Source: JAGVPT01 sp964642725 (GTDB lineage Bacteria > Bacteroidota > Ignavibacteria > UBA10030 > UBA8401). Taken from it: a DNA stretch of 64,000 nt. The translations under genes and the position numbers were made by a program. Numbering within the stretch: position 1 is the stretch's first letter; every line of letters starts with the position of its first letter. The notes beneath the pieces are model-generated. The model ran no database searches. It saw only the letters and a program-made list of their open reading frames with translations, and was not told the origin of the DNA. Shown here piece after piece: positions 41,810 through 49,198 of this stretch. The stretch lies in NCBI GenBank assembly GCA_964642725.1, contig CAZXQG010000004.1, forward strand, positions 58,892 to 122,891. The letters run 5' to 3'.

Positions 41810-42946
41810 CTATAACTTCTTCACGCCTATGCCGGGGCTGTCGTTCAGCGTCACTTTGCCCTCAACGACTTTCATACCATCGAAAACGTCGTTCCGAATG
41901 AGCAGCGCGCCGTCCAAATCGGCCCAGTCAGCCATCGGTGAAAGATGAGAAGCGGCGGAAATTGCGCACGATGTCTCAGTCATGCAGCCGATCATGATTT
42001 TCATTCCGAGCGAACGCGCCAGCAGCAACATCTTATGAGCTTCTCTCATCCCGGTGCATTTCATCAGCTTGATGTTGATGCCCGAGTACGCCCCGTGCGC
42101 TCTTTGTACGTCCTCTAAACGCTGAACGGCTTCGTCCCCCATGATCGGGAGGGGACTGCGTTCGGTCAGCCAGGCGTGTTCTTCGAACCAAGACTTCGAC
42201 ATCGGCTGCTCGACAAACACGACTCCCTTCTCCTTGAGCCAATGTACCATGTCGAGAGCAAACTGCTTATCCTTCCATCCTTGGTTCACGTCAACACAAA
42301 GAGGTTTGTCCGTAACGGAGCGAATTGTTTCGATCATTTCTTTGTCAGTGTCGCGGCCGAGTTTTACTTTCAGGATTTTGAACTCCGTTGCTTCTTTAAC
42401 CTTCTGACGCACAACATCCGGCGTATCAATGCCGATCGTAAACGATGTATAAGGTGTTTTTTCTTTTGGAAATCCCCAGATATTGTACCACGGCTGGTTC
42501 ATGATTTTACCGACGAGGTCGTGCAATGCGATATCGACGGAGGCCTTCGCAGCAGGATTTCCGGGAGCGGCAGCGTCAACGTCGCTCAGGATTGTTTCAA
42601 GCTCAAATGGATTGTCGTATTTGCCAAGATTGATCTTTGACAGGAAGGAAACCGCGCTTTCATGCGATTCGCCGAGATACGGCGGCATCGACGCCTCGCC
42701 GTAACCGACAATGTCCCCGTACTCGACCTGCGTTAATACAACGGGCGTAGTGGAGCGGGAGCTTGTTGCGAGCGTGAAGACGTGTTTCAGTTCAAGCGTG
42801 TACGGTTTGAAGGTCAATGCGAGCCGGCCGGACTTCGAGCCGTCGAGATACGTCGCCGCCAATGTTTCCGCAGACCGGCCCGCAAACAGGGACGAGCCGG
42901 CTACGAGCGCCGATGCTTTCACAAAATCTCTGCGCGTCTGGGGCAC
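41810..42946 (-). CDS. Tat-exported dipeptide epimerase (L-Ala-D/L-Glu epimerase type)
   Basis: A 378-residue enolase-superfamily enzyme. The N terminus MPQTRRDFVKASALVAGSSL is a twin-arginine signal, so the folded enzyme should be exported. Catalytic elements are present: the KxK base in ILKVKLG, metal ligands in CVDVNQGW, VEQPM and MGDEAV, the second Lys in NIKLMKC, and MIGCMTETS. The DLD in WADLDGALLI fits the dipeptide-binding DxD of L-Ala-D/L-Glu epimerases, which convert murein dipeptide for reuse. Most known members are cytosolic, so export is unusual. The start is GTG 42946, with AAGGA ahead. Confidence 0.88.
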   Translation of the reverse strand: MPQTRRDFVKASALVAGSSLFAGRSAETLAATYLDGSKSGRLALTFKPYTLELKHVFTLATSSRSTTPVVLTQVEYGDIVGYGEASMPPYLGESHESAVSFLSKINLGKYDNPFELETILSDVDAAAPGNPAAKASVDIALHDLVGKIMNQPWYNIWGFPKEKTPYTSFTIGIDTPDVVRQKVKEATEFKILKVKLGRDTDKEMIETIRSVTDKPLCVDVNQGWKDKQFALDMVHWLKEKGVVFVEQPMSKSWFEEHAWLTERSPLPIMGDEAVQRLEDVQRAHGAYSGINIKLMKCTGMREAHKMLLLARSLGMKIMIGCMTETSCAISAASHLSPMADWADLDGALLIRNDVFDGMKVVEGKVTLNDSPGIGVKKL

Positions 42947-42965
42947 AAAGCTTTCCTTGATAATG

Positions 42966-42987
42966 GTTCTGCAATATTTAGCAGAAC
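42966..42987. promoter_or_regulatory. Palindrome upstream of the epimerase gene
   Basis: GTTCTGC (42966-42972) and GCAGAAC (42981-42987) are exact reverse complements around eight A/T bases. It lies 20 bases before the epimerase GTG, in the gap after the stress-protein gene. The A/T-rich centre and symmetric arms suit an operator; an mRNA hairpin is equally possible. Confidence 0.35.
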
Positions 42988-43054
42988 GTAATTGTGAGAA
43001 TCTCTACGGTGAGGTTAGCGAGGGTAATGCGTGTCCGGTACTTCAGTCATTCGT

Positions 43055-43612
43055 TCACACACGTTCGTCGACGAAATCCCGTTCGTCCGAACGGACAACG
43101 AGCACGGGACACGGGGCTTTGCGAACGATCTTTTCCGCCGTACTGCCGAAGAGAACATGCTCGACGCCGGAGTGTCCATGCGTTGCGACAATAATGAGCT
43201 CGATTTTTTCATCCTTCGCAAATGAAACGACCTCGACAAACGGCAAGCCGACTTTCACAAATGCTTCCGACGGAACCACTCCTTTAATTTCATGGGTGAT
43301 CAATTCCTGAAGTTCCTGCTCGCCTTTCGTTCGTAATTCATTCTCGACGTTCGGCATGCCGATTTGCCCGAAGCTGAAATCTGCCGGGTAGATGGTCGGC
43401 TCGACAACGTAGAGCAAATAGATTGCAGCGTTGAACTGTTTCGCGAACGGAATGGCGTACTGAAGCGCTTTTTTCGAATAGTCGGAAAAATCGATCGGAA
43501 CTAGGATCTTGCTCAAAACTATCGGTGATCGGGATACTTCGGTTTTCCGTACACGGGCAGGTTTTCCTTTTGACTGAACATGTTTTTTCTTCAGCGCTTG
43601 TTTCTTTTTCAT
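43055..43612 (-). CDS. Universal stress protein (UspA family)
   Basis: The 185-residue protein has one Usp domain after a Lys-rich N-terminal extension of about 33 residues. The core begins KILVPIDFSDYSKKAL, and the ATP-type binding loop is VATHGHSGVEHVLFGSTAEKIV followed by CPVLVVR. That is the G-2x-G-9x-G(S/T) pattern of nucleotide-binding Usps. Such proteins respond to starvation and stress, but targets are usually unknown. It starts 16 bases after the cyclic-nucleotide-binding gene and is probably cotranscribed with it. Confidence 0.92.
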   Translation of the reverse strand: MKKKQALKKKHVQSKGKPARVRKTEVSRSPIVLSKILVPIDFSDYSKKALQYAIPFAKQFNAAIYLLYVVEPTIYPADFSFGQIGMPNVENELRTKGEQELQELITHEIKGVVPSEAFVKVGLPFVEVVSFAKDEKIELIIVATHGHSGVEHVLFGSTAEKIVRKAPCPVLVVRSDERDFVDERV

Positions 43613-43628
43613 CGCCGCCTCCGGGTCT

Positions 43629-44243
43629 TTATGAGGGTTTCAATGCATCGAGTTCTGTTCGTACCTTGGAGAGTTCCTGATTTGCATGCCGCAGGCGTTC
43701 TCCGATCATCTCTGCAACCTTCAGTACAATTTTCAAGCCCGTACCGGGCGTTTTCTCCATAATCTCGAATAGATCCGGGCGGAAGAACCCAATCAAGTTT
43801 GTATCCGCCAGCGCGATGACAGACGCTGAGCGCGGTGATTCGTCGAGCAGCGATAGTTCGCCGAAGAAGTCGCCGTCTTTTAATACCGCCAATTCTTTTT
43901 TTGTCCCGTTCGCGCCGATAAGAATGACGGAAACTTCGCCCTGTTCGACAACGTACATCCCTAATCCCGGATCGCTTTGAAAACATACATACTCGCCCGC
44001 GACATACTGGCGGCGATGAACAATTCCGGCAACCTGGCGAAGCTCGCGCGCTTTCAAGTTTTCAAAGACCGGTATTTTTAACAACATCTCTTCGATAGTT
44101 GTCGGTTTCCGTTTTATACGGAAAACGTTTTTCCACTCCAAACTTTCAGATTTCTGGATGATCTTTCGGAATCCTTCTATTGCCACGGCATGTGTTCCTT
44201 TGGTCGAGCGGGCCAACGACGGGTCGTTGTTAATGGTATGCAA
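43629..44243 (-). CDS. Cyclic-nucleotide-binding domain protein without DNA-binding domain
   Basis: The 204-residue protein holds one cNMP-binding fold at about residues 50-175. It begins MLLKIPVFENLKARELRQVA, and the phosphate-binding cassette is FFGELSLLDESPRSASVIAL, with the Glu and Arg that contact the cyclic nucleotide. Unlike Crp/Fnr there is no helix-turn-helix after it; the C terminus is a short amphipathic helix (ERLRHANQELSKVRTELDAL). It may sense a cyclic nucleotide and act by protein contact. It pairs with the universal stress protein downstream. Confidence 0.88.
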   Translation of the reverse strand: MHTINNDPSLARSTKGTHAVAIEGFRKIIQKSESLEWKNVFRIKRKPTTIEEMLLKIPVFENLKARELRQVAGIVHRRQYVAGEYVCFQSDPGLGMYVVEQGEVSVILIGANGTKKELAVLKDGDFFGELSLLDESPRSASVIALADTNLIGFFRPDLFEIMEKTPGTGLKIVLKVAEMIGERLRHANQELSKVRTELDALKPS

Positions 44244-44288
44244 TTGTACTATTTCACAGCGCCATAATCAACATGTGAGCCAACATAT

Positions 44289-45209
44289 CTATTTAACGAA
44301 GTTCAGCCAACCATGGGGATCCTTTCCCCCTTCCACGACATTCATGAAACGTTTCTGGAGTTCGCGCGTAATGGGGCCTGGTTTTCCCTCGCCGATTGTC
44401 ATTCGATCGATACTCCTGATTGGTGTGATCTCCGCCGCCGTCCCGGTAAAGAATATTTCGTCGGCGATGTAGAGCATTTCGCGCGGAATATGCGATTCCG
44501 AAACCAGAATTCCTGCATCCTTTGCGAGCGTCAGCACCGAGGAACGGGTGATTCCGGGGAGCAGCGCGTCGATGAGCGGCGGTGTAACGATGGCCCCATC
44601 CCTCACGACGAAAATATTTTCGCCGCTTCCTTCGCTGATCTGCCCATGTGTATCGAGAGCGATCCCTTCGGCGTAGCCGTCGGCCAGAGCCTCAAGTTTG
44701 ATGAGCTGTGAGTTCATGTAATTTGCACCGGTCTTCGCCATTGTCGGAAGCGTATTCGGCGCAGGGCGCGCCCACGATGCCACCCGCACATCGATACCCT
44801 TCTCAAGCGCATCCGCACCCAGGTACTTTCCCCACTCCCATACAACAACGCTGACGTCAACCGGGCAGCCCACGGGGCTCACGCCGACATCTCCATAGCC
44901 TCTGTACACGACCGGGCGGATATAACATGCCTTTAACCTGTTTGCCTTAATCGTCTCTTTGATCGCTGCTTCGATTTCCTTTTTTGTGTACGGGATTACC
45001 GCACGATAAATCTTGGCAGAATCGAACAACCGGTCGATGTGCTTATCCAGGCGAAAAATCGCAGACCCTTTTTTAGTCTCGTAACACCGAATGCCCTCGA
45101 ACCAGCTGCTGCCGTAGTGAACGACATGCGACATCACGTGGATCTTAGCGTCATCCCAATCGACAAGTTTTCCGTTCATCCATATTTTTTCAACTTTTTT
45201 TACTGCCAT
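44289..45209 (-). CDS. ilvE: Branched-chain amino acid aminotransferase
   Basis: This PLP fold-type IV enzyme catalyses the last step of leucine, isoleucine and valine synthesis (and the first of their breakdown). I start it at ATG 45209 (MAVKKVEKIWMNGKL), giving 306 residues, the family norm; a nine-codon longer frame exists. Visible are HYGSSWFEGIRCYET, RPVVYRGYGDVGV, the PLP Lys in AKTGANYMNSQLIK, and EGIALDTHGQISEGSGENIF. No other branched-chain synthesis genes are adjacent. Confidence 0.96.
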   Translation of the reverse strand: MAVKKVEKIWMNGKLVDWDDAKIHVMSHVVHYGSSWFEGIRCYETKKGSAIFRLDKHIDRLFDSAKIYRAVIPYTKKEIEAAIKETIKANRLKACYIRPVVYRGYGDVGVSPVGCPVDVSVVVWEWGKYLGADALEKGIDVRVASWARPAPNTLPTMAKTGANYMNSQLIKLEALADGYAEGIALDTHGQISEGSGENIFVVRDGAIVTPPLIDALLPGITRSSVLTLAKDAGILVSESHIPREMLYIADEIFFTGTAAEITPIRSIDRMTIGEGKPGPITRELQKRFMNVVEGGKDPHGWLNFVK

Positions 45210-45344
45210 GGCGTTTGTCCTGTATTTAGAATTCACGATTCGCGTGAGATGGCGGAAGTAAGATGCGGTTTGTTAGAACATGCCGTTTGCACCATCTTCC
45301 TCGTCTCACTTTTTACTACTCACCCTTGACTTTTCACTTTCCCC

Positions 45345-46463
45345 TTAAATTCCCATCTCATAAATCCTGTACGTCTTGTACCGTTTTCCACTCATCATTT
45401 CTGCGGCACGGTTCATCATAATATTGTCTTCGAGCACCCAGCTCGCCTCACCGTATCTATAGCCAAGCTTCTTTGCCCGCACGGCAGTCTCATAAAACAA
45501 CACGCCGGCGGCACCCGTTCTCTGCTGTTCAGGAATAACTCCCAGAACGATAATGCGCACCAGGTCGATAAGTTTTTTCTTCGTGTACAAATGGTATAAG
45601 CCGGTCAATAATCCGCCGCTCTTATTATATTTCAACGGAATGTTGATGTCCGGAAGCGAGAGTGCAAAACCGATGGGTTTCCCTTTCGCCTCGGCCATAA
45701 TAATCAGATCAGGAACGACCACCGGTTTTAAGTCCGCGGCGAGCGCATCAAACTCCGCATCGGTCATCGGCACGGCACCCCAATTTTTTGACCATGCCTT
45801 GTTGTATATCACCTTGATCCGGTCGACTTCTTCTTTGAAATGTTTCATATCGACCGACCGGAACGTCAATCCTTCCCTCTGCTTTACAATTTCGTTGAAC
45901 CGCACAAACCGTTCGGAATACACCGTCTCCTGGTCGAGGAGGTACGCATAGAGGTCTTTCAGTTTCTTGAAGCCGTACTTTTCGAACAGCGCTCCATAAT
46001 ACGGCGGATTGTAAGTCATCAAGACAACAGGGCTTCGGTCAAAGCCTTCTACGAGCAGACCGTATTCATCATTGACCGATGGATTTGCCGGGCCGCGCAC
46101 AGCCGTAACGCCTTTCGATGTGAGATATTTTTTAGCGGCATCGAACAGCGCGTTTGCAACCGTTTGGTCGTTAATCGATTCATAGAATCCGAAGAAACCA
46201 ATATTCTCATTATGCTCTTTGTTGTGGTTATGGTTGATGATGGCACCGATGCGCCCGACCACTTTGCCGTTACGCTCGGCAAGAAAGAGTTCCATTTCGG
46301 AATGTGCATAGAACGGATTTTTTTTTCTGTCGATTAACTTTTCCCTGTCCATCATTAACGGAGGGACCCACAGCGGATCATTCGCATAAACATCCCACAA
46401 GAACCGGATAAACTTTTTCTCATCGCTTTTTGTCCGCACAGGAAGGACGGAAATGTTCTCCAT
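45345..46463 (-). CDS. GNAT-fold acyltransferase, candidate bacterial ceramide synthase
   Basis: The 372-residue cytosolic protein has two GNAT-like lobes. The N-terminal lobe contains AERNGKVVGRIGAIINHNHN followed by IGFFGFYESINDQ. The C-terminal lobe has the acyl-CoA-type stretch VIPEQQRTGAAGVLFYETAV. It is downstream of the serine palmitoyltransferase-like gene on the same strand, though a strong terminator lies between. In Caulobacter a GNAT-type protein N-acylates the sphingoid base (bCerS), and spt and cerR neighbours mark that pathway. The function here is inferred from this context, not from a diagnostic motif. A different N-acyltransferase is possible. Confidence 0.7.
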   Translation of the reverse strand: MENISVLPVRTKSDEKKFIRFLWDVYANDPLWVPPLMMDREKLIDRKKNPFYAHSEMELFLAERNGKVVGRIGAIINHNHNKEHNENIGFFGFYESINDQTVANALFDAAKKYLTSKGVTAVRGPANPSVNDEYGLLVEGFDRSPVVLMTYNPPYYGALFEKYGFKKLKDLYAYLLDQETVYSERFVRFNEIVKQREGLTFRSVDMKHFKEEVDRIKVIYNKAWSKNWGAVPMTDAEFDALAADLKPVVVPDLIIMAEAKGKPIGFALSLPDINIPLKYNKSGGLLTGLYHLYTKKKLIDLVRIIVLGVIPEQQRTGAAGVLFYETAVRAKKLGYRYGEASWVLEDNIMMNRAAEMMSGKRYKTYRIYEMGI

Positions 46464-46484
46464 GAAGGAACTCCCTTATTATTA

Positions 46485-46523
46485 AAAAAGCCGCGCGTAG
46501 GTCTCGACCCGGCGTGGCTTTTT
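46485..46523 (-). terminator. Rho-independent terminator after the serine palmitoyltransferase-like gene
   Basis: A 12-bp stem (46485-46496 with 46512-46523, one G-T pair) ends in runs of A and T on both sides, so it can stop transcription in either direction. It begins 22 bases after the aminotransferase stop codon and separates that gene from the acyltransferase gene. Confidence 0.85.
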
Positions 46524-46545
46524 CTGAAATTTGAAAAAGGATTTT

Positions 46546-47742
46546 TTAGTTAATCACGCCGAGTTTTTTCCCGATAATGCCGAAAATTTCCAGAATTTTA
46601 TCGAGTTGCTTGTCTTCATGCGTCGCCATATAACTCGTTCTCAACATTTCCATTCCGGGCGGCACGCCGGGCCGTACAAACGCATTGACGAAAACTCCAG
46701 CATCGTACAACTCGCGCCAAAAGACGAGCGTCTTATCTGTTTCGCCGATGATCACAGGAACGATCGCCGAATCATGTCCTTCGATAATTTTGAAGCCCAT
46801 CGCCCGGAATCCGGCCCGCATTTTTGATGCGTTGTGATTGAGCTTCGTTATACGTTCCGGTTCGGCTTCCAGGATATCCAATGCGGCGAGCGCCGCAGCA
46901 ACGGATGCCGGCGTCGGGCTTGCGCTGAAAATAAGCGCCGGGGCAAAATGTTTCATGTAATTAATGACGGAACGTTTGCCGCAGACAAATCCGCCAAGCG
47001 ATGCGAATGTTTTGCTGAACGTCCCCATTGTCAGGTCGACTTCGGCTTCAAGATTAAAGTGGCTTGCAGTGCCGCGTCCGCCCTTCCCGATAACACCGGT
47101 TGCATGAGCGTCGTCGATCAAGATGCGGCCGTTGTATTTCTTTGCAACTTCGACCAGCGAGGGAAGGTTAACAATCTCACCCGAAGTGCTGAAAACGCCG
47201 TCTGAAACAATCAGCTTTCCTGCATCCAACGGAAGTTTTGAAAGAACCAGTCCGAGATGTTTCATGTCGTTGTGCTTGTAGCGGACTACCTCTGCTGTCA
47301 TCCCCAGCGCGATCAGGTTACCAGCGACGATACACGCGTGATTGTCTTTGTCGGACACAACATATTCTCCGCGCTGCACAAGAGTCGGAATGATTCCTTG
47401 GGCAGTTTGAAATCCCGTACTGAAGAGCAGACATTCTTCACTGCCGATAAATTTTGCGAGACGCCCTTCCAGCTCGATATGAAGGTCAAGCGTGCCGGTA
47501 AGATAGCGAGAACCGGAGCAGCCGGTCCCATACTTGCGAATGGCGGCTATAGCGGCTTCCTTTACTTTGGGATGAGCAGTTAGTCCAAGGTAATTATTTG
47601 ACCCCGCCATAATGACCTGCCGTCCTTCCATTTGGACAACGGGTCCTTCATTCGCCTGAATTGGCCGAAAATATGGATAGTATCCTTGTTGCTTAACTTC
47701 ATCAGCAAGAGTGAAATTTGAACATTTATCGAATAGATCCAA
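46546..47742 (-). CDS. Alpha-oxoamine synthase, probable serine palmitoyltransferase
   Basis: A PLP enzyme of the AONS/KBL/SPT family, 398 residues. The PLP lysine is Lys244 in MGTFSKTFASLGG. The cofactor-facing DDAHATGVIGKGGRG is at about 210-224, and the opening YGTGCSGSRYLTGTLDLHIE at 71-90. These also occur in glycine C-acetyltransferase and 8-amino-7-oxononanoate synthase. I favour serine palmitoyltransferase (serine + acyl-CoA to 3-ketosphinganine) because a GNAT acyltransferase and a divergent short-chain reductase flank it. The start is TTG 47742, supported by AAGGAG seven bases upstream; no ATG fits the conserved N terminus. Confidence 0.8.
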   Translation of the reverse strand: MDLFDKCSNFTLADEVKQQGYYPYFRPIQANEGPVVQMEGRQVIMAGSNNYLGLTAHPKVKEAAIAAIRKYGTGCSGSRYLTGTLDLHIELEGRLAKFIGSEECLLFSTGFQTAQGIIPTLVQRGEYVVSDKDNHACIVAGNLIALGMTAEVVRYKHNDMKHLGLVLSKLPLDAGKLIVSDGVFSTSGEIVNLPSLVEVAKKYNGRILIDDAHATGVIGKGGRGTASHFNLEAEVDLTMGTFSKTFASLGGFVCGKRSVINYMKHFAPALIFSASPTPASVAAALAALDILEAEPERITKLNHNASKMRAGFRAMGFKIIEGHDSAIVPVIIGETDKTLVFWRELYDAGVFVNAFVRPGVPPGMEMLRTSYMATHEDKQLDKILEIFGIIGKKLGVIN

Positions 47743-47885
47743 GACGTCTCCTTGTCAAAGTATATGTCCGCCAGCACAAAAGCATCCGTAGGTAACACCA
47801 CAATCCACCTTCAATAAGTTTCGTTGATTATTAAAAGTGTTTTCAATATACTCTATCGTCAAAAAAAAGTCAACCGAAAGAAAAT

Positions 47886-48875
47886 ATGAATCCAGGCACG
47901 GCTTTCATAACGGGGGGAACGGGTTTCATCGGCAGCCATCTCGTAGAGCGTCTCCTTTCCCGGGGATACAAGGTTCGCTGCTTAATCCGCAGCGATAAGA
48001 AAAAAGGATACCTCGAAAACCTCCCCGTTGAGTTCTTCACCGGCGACCTCTTTTCCTCGGAAGTGCTCGATAGAGGAATCTCAGGAGTTGATTACGTCTA
48101 CCACGTTGCCGGCGTCGTCGGTTCCAGAAACAAGGAAGGCTTCTACACGCAAAACAGAGATGGCACAAAAAATATCGTCGAGAGTACATCGCGCGTCAGC
48201 CCTCGTCTCAAGAAATTCATTTTCGTCAGCAGCGGCGCAGCCGTCGGTCCCGCAAACGCTTCATCTTTGGTCGACGAAACGACGCCCTACCATCCTATCA
48301 CGTCGTACGGAAAAAGCAAGATGGAAGCCGAATTGGAAGTTTTAAAATTCAAAGGCTCGCTTCCTATCACGATTGTACGCCCTACCGCCGTTTACGGTCC
48401 GCGGGACCCTGCAACCTTTGATTACTTCAATACGATAAATAATGGCCTGGAACCGCTTGTAGGGTTTAGAGACAAACTCGTCAGCCTGGTGCATTCGTCC
48501 GATCTTGTTTCAGGAATCGTGCTTGCCGGTGAAAGCGACATATCGGCGGGACAAACATATTTCCTGGGAAGCGACCGGCCATACACCTGGCGTGAAATCG
48601 GAGATGCAACGAAACGGGTGATGGGAAAAAAAGCTTTCAGGGTTCGACTTCCTGAGCCTCTGGTGTATGCAGTAGCGGCGACGGCAGGACTCTTATCCTC
48701 GTTCAGCGAAAAGCCGTCGGTCCTAAATTTTGAAAAGGGCCGCGATATGGTCCAGGATTATTGGACCTTTGATTCGACAAAGGCCAAACGCGACTTTGGC
48801 TATACGCCAGTCATTGCTCTTTCCGAAGGGATAAAAGAAACGGTAGAGTGGTACAGGAAAAACGGTTGGATGTAA
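47886..48875 (+). CDS. NAD(P)-dependent extended short-chain reductase, candidate CerR-type
   Basis: The 329-residue Rossmann enzyme has the nucleotide loop ITGGTGFIGSHLVERLL near the N terminus, VSSGAAVGPA for the catalytic Ser region and SYGKSKMEAE for the YxxxK pair, all intact. It belongs to the NAD-dependent epimerase/dehydratase group. In sphingolipid-making bacteria a member of this group (CerR) reduces the keto group of the ceramide precursor. It diverges from the serine palmitoyltransferase-like gene with a 143-base gap that must hold both promoters. A nucleotide-sugar epimerase or dihydroflavonol-type reductase is the alternative. Confidence 0.8.
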   Translation: MNPGTAFITGGTGFIGSHLVERLLSRGYKVRCLIRSDKKKGYLENLPVEFFTGDLFSSEVLDRGISGVDYVYHVAGVVGSRNKEGFYTQNRDGTKNIVESTSRVSPRLKKFIFVSSGAAVGPANASSLVDETTPYHPITSYGKSKMEAELEVLKFKGSLPITIVRPTAVYGPRDPATFDYFNTINNGLEPLVGFRDKLVSLVHSSDLVSGIVLAGESDISAGQTYFLGSDRPYTWREIGDATKRVMGKKAFRVRLPEPLVYAVAATAGLLSSFSEKPSVLNFEKGRDMVQDYWTFDSTKAKRDFGYTPVIALSEGIKETVEWYRKNGWM

Positions 48876-49198
48876 TCGAAGTCGAGTGACGCTACAACTT
48901 TATCCATCCTCAAAAACACAGGGTTGGATATTTCACAACTAATGCAATTCCCAATAAATAATCTTGTATTTCACCGCCAAAGCGCCAGGCACGCCAATAG
49001 GTTATGAAGATGAAGGACAAGAATATTCTTGGCGTTCTCCGAGCGTTGGCGGTTCAAAAATGCCGGGTTATTGAATTGAAACAGCTCTAGCATCAATCAT
49101 CTCTTCATTCTTTAAACCGTGACATAAAGCGCTTCTTGCTCCCCTTTCCGATTTTCGATATATTTGTCCAGTCCAAAACCAGCCACATCAACGCCCGA
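48876..49198. other. Spacer with a long imperfect inverted repeat
   Basis: About 320 bases separate the reductase from the sugar transferase. It contains an inverted repeat with arms 48973-48997 and 49029-49054. Each arm reads as ACCGCCAA...ACGCCAA in its own direction, agreeing at roughly 20 of 26 positions. The CGCCAA-rich wording resembles known dispersed intergenic palindromes. No gene or T-tracted terminator was seen. Confidence 0.55.
48973..49054. repeat. Imperfect inverted repeat rich in CGCCAA
   Basis: Left arm 48973-48997 and right arm 49029-49054 are imperfect reverse complements. Both contain ACCGCCAA and ACGCCAA blocks, and 31 bases lie between the arms. It may form a large RNA hairpin or be a non-autonomous repeat. 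Confidence 0.55.

Noticed and set aside
45240..45310. Terminator between the acyltransferase gene and ilvE
   Set aside because: An imperfect inverted repeat (GTGAGA.. with ..TCTCAC) is visible, but the arms pair only with several mismatches and no T tract follows.
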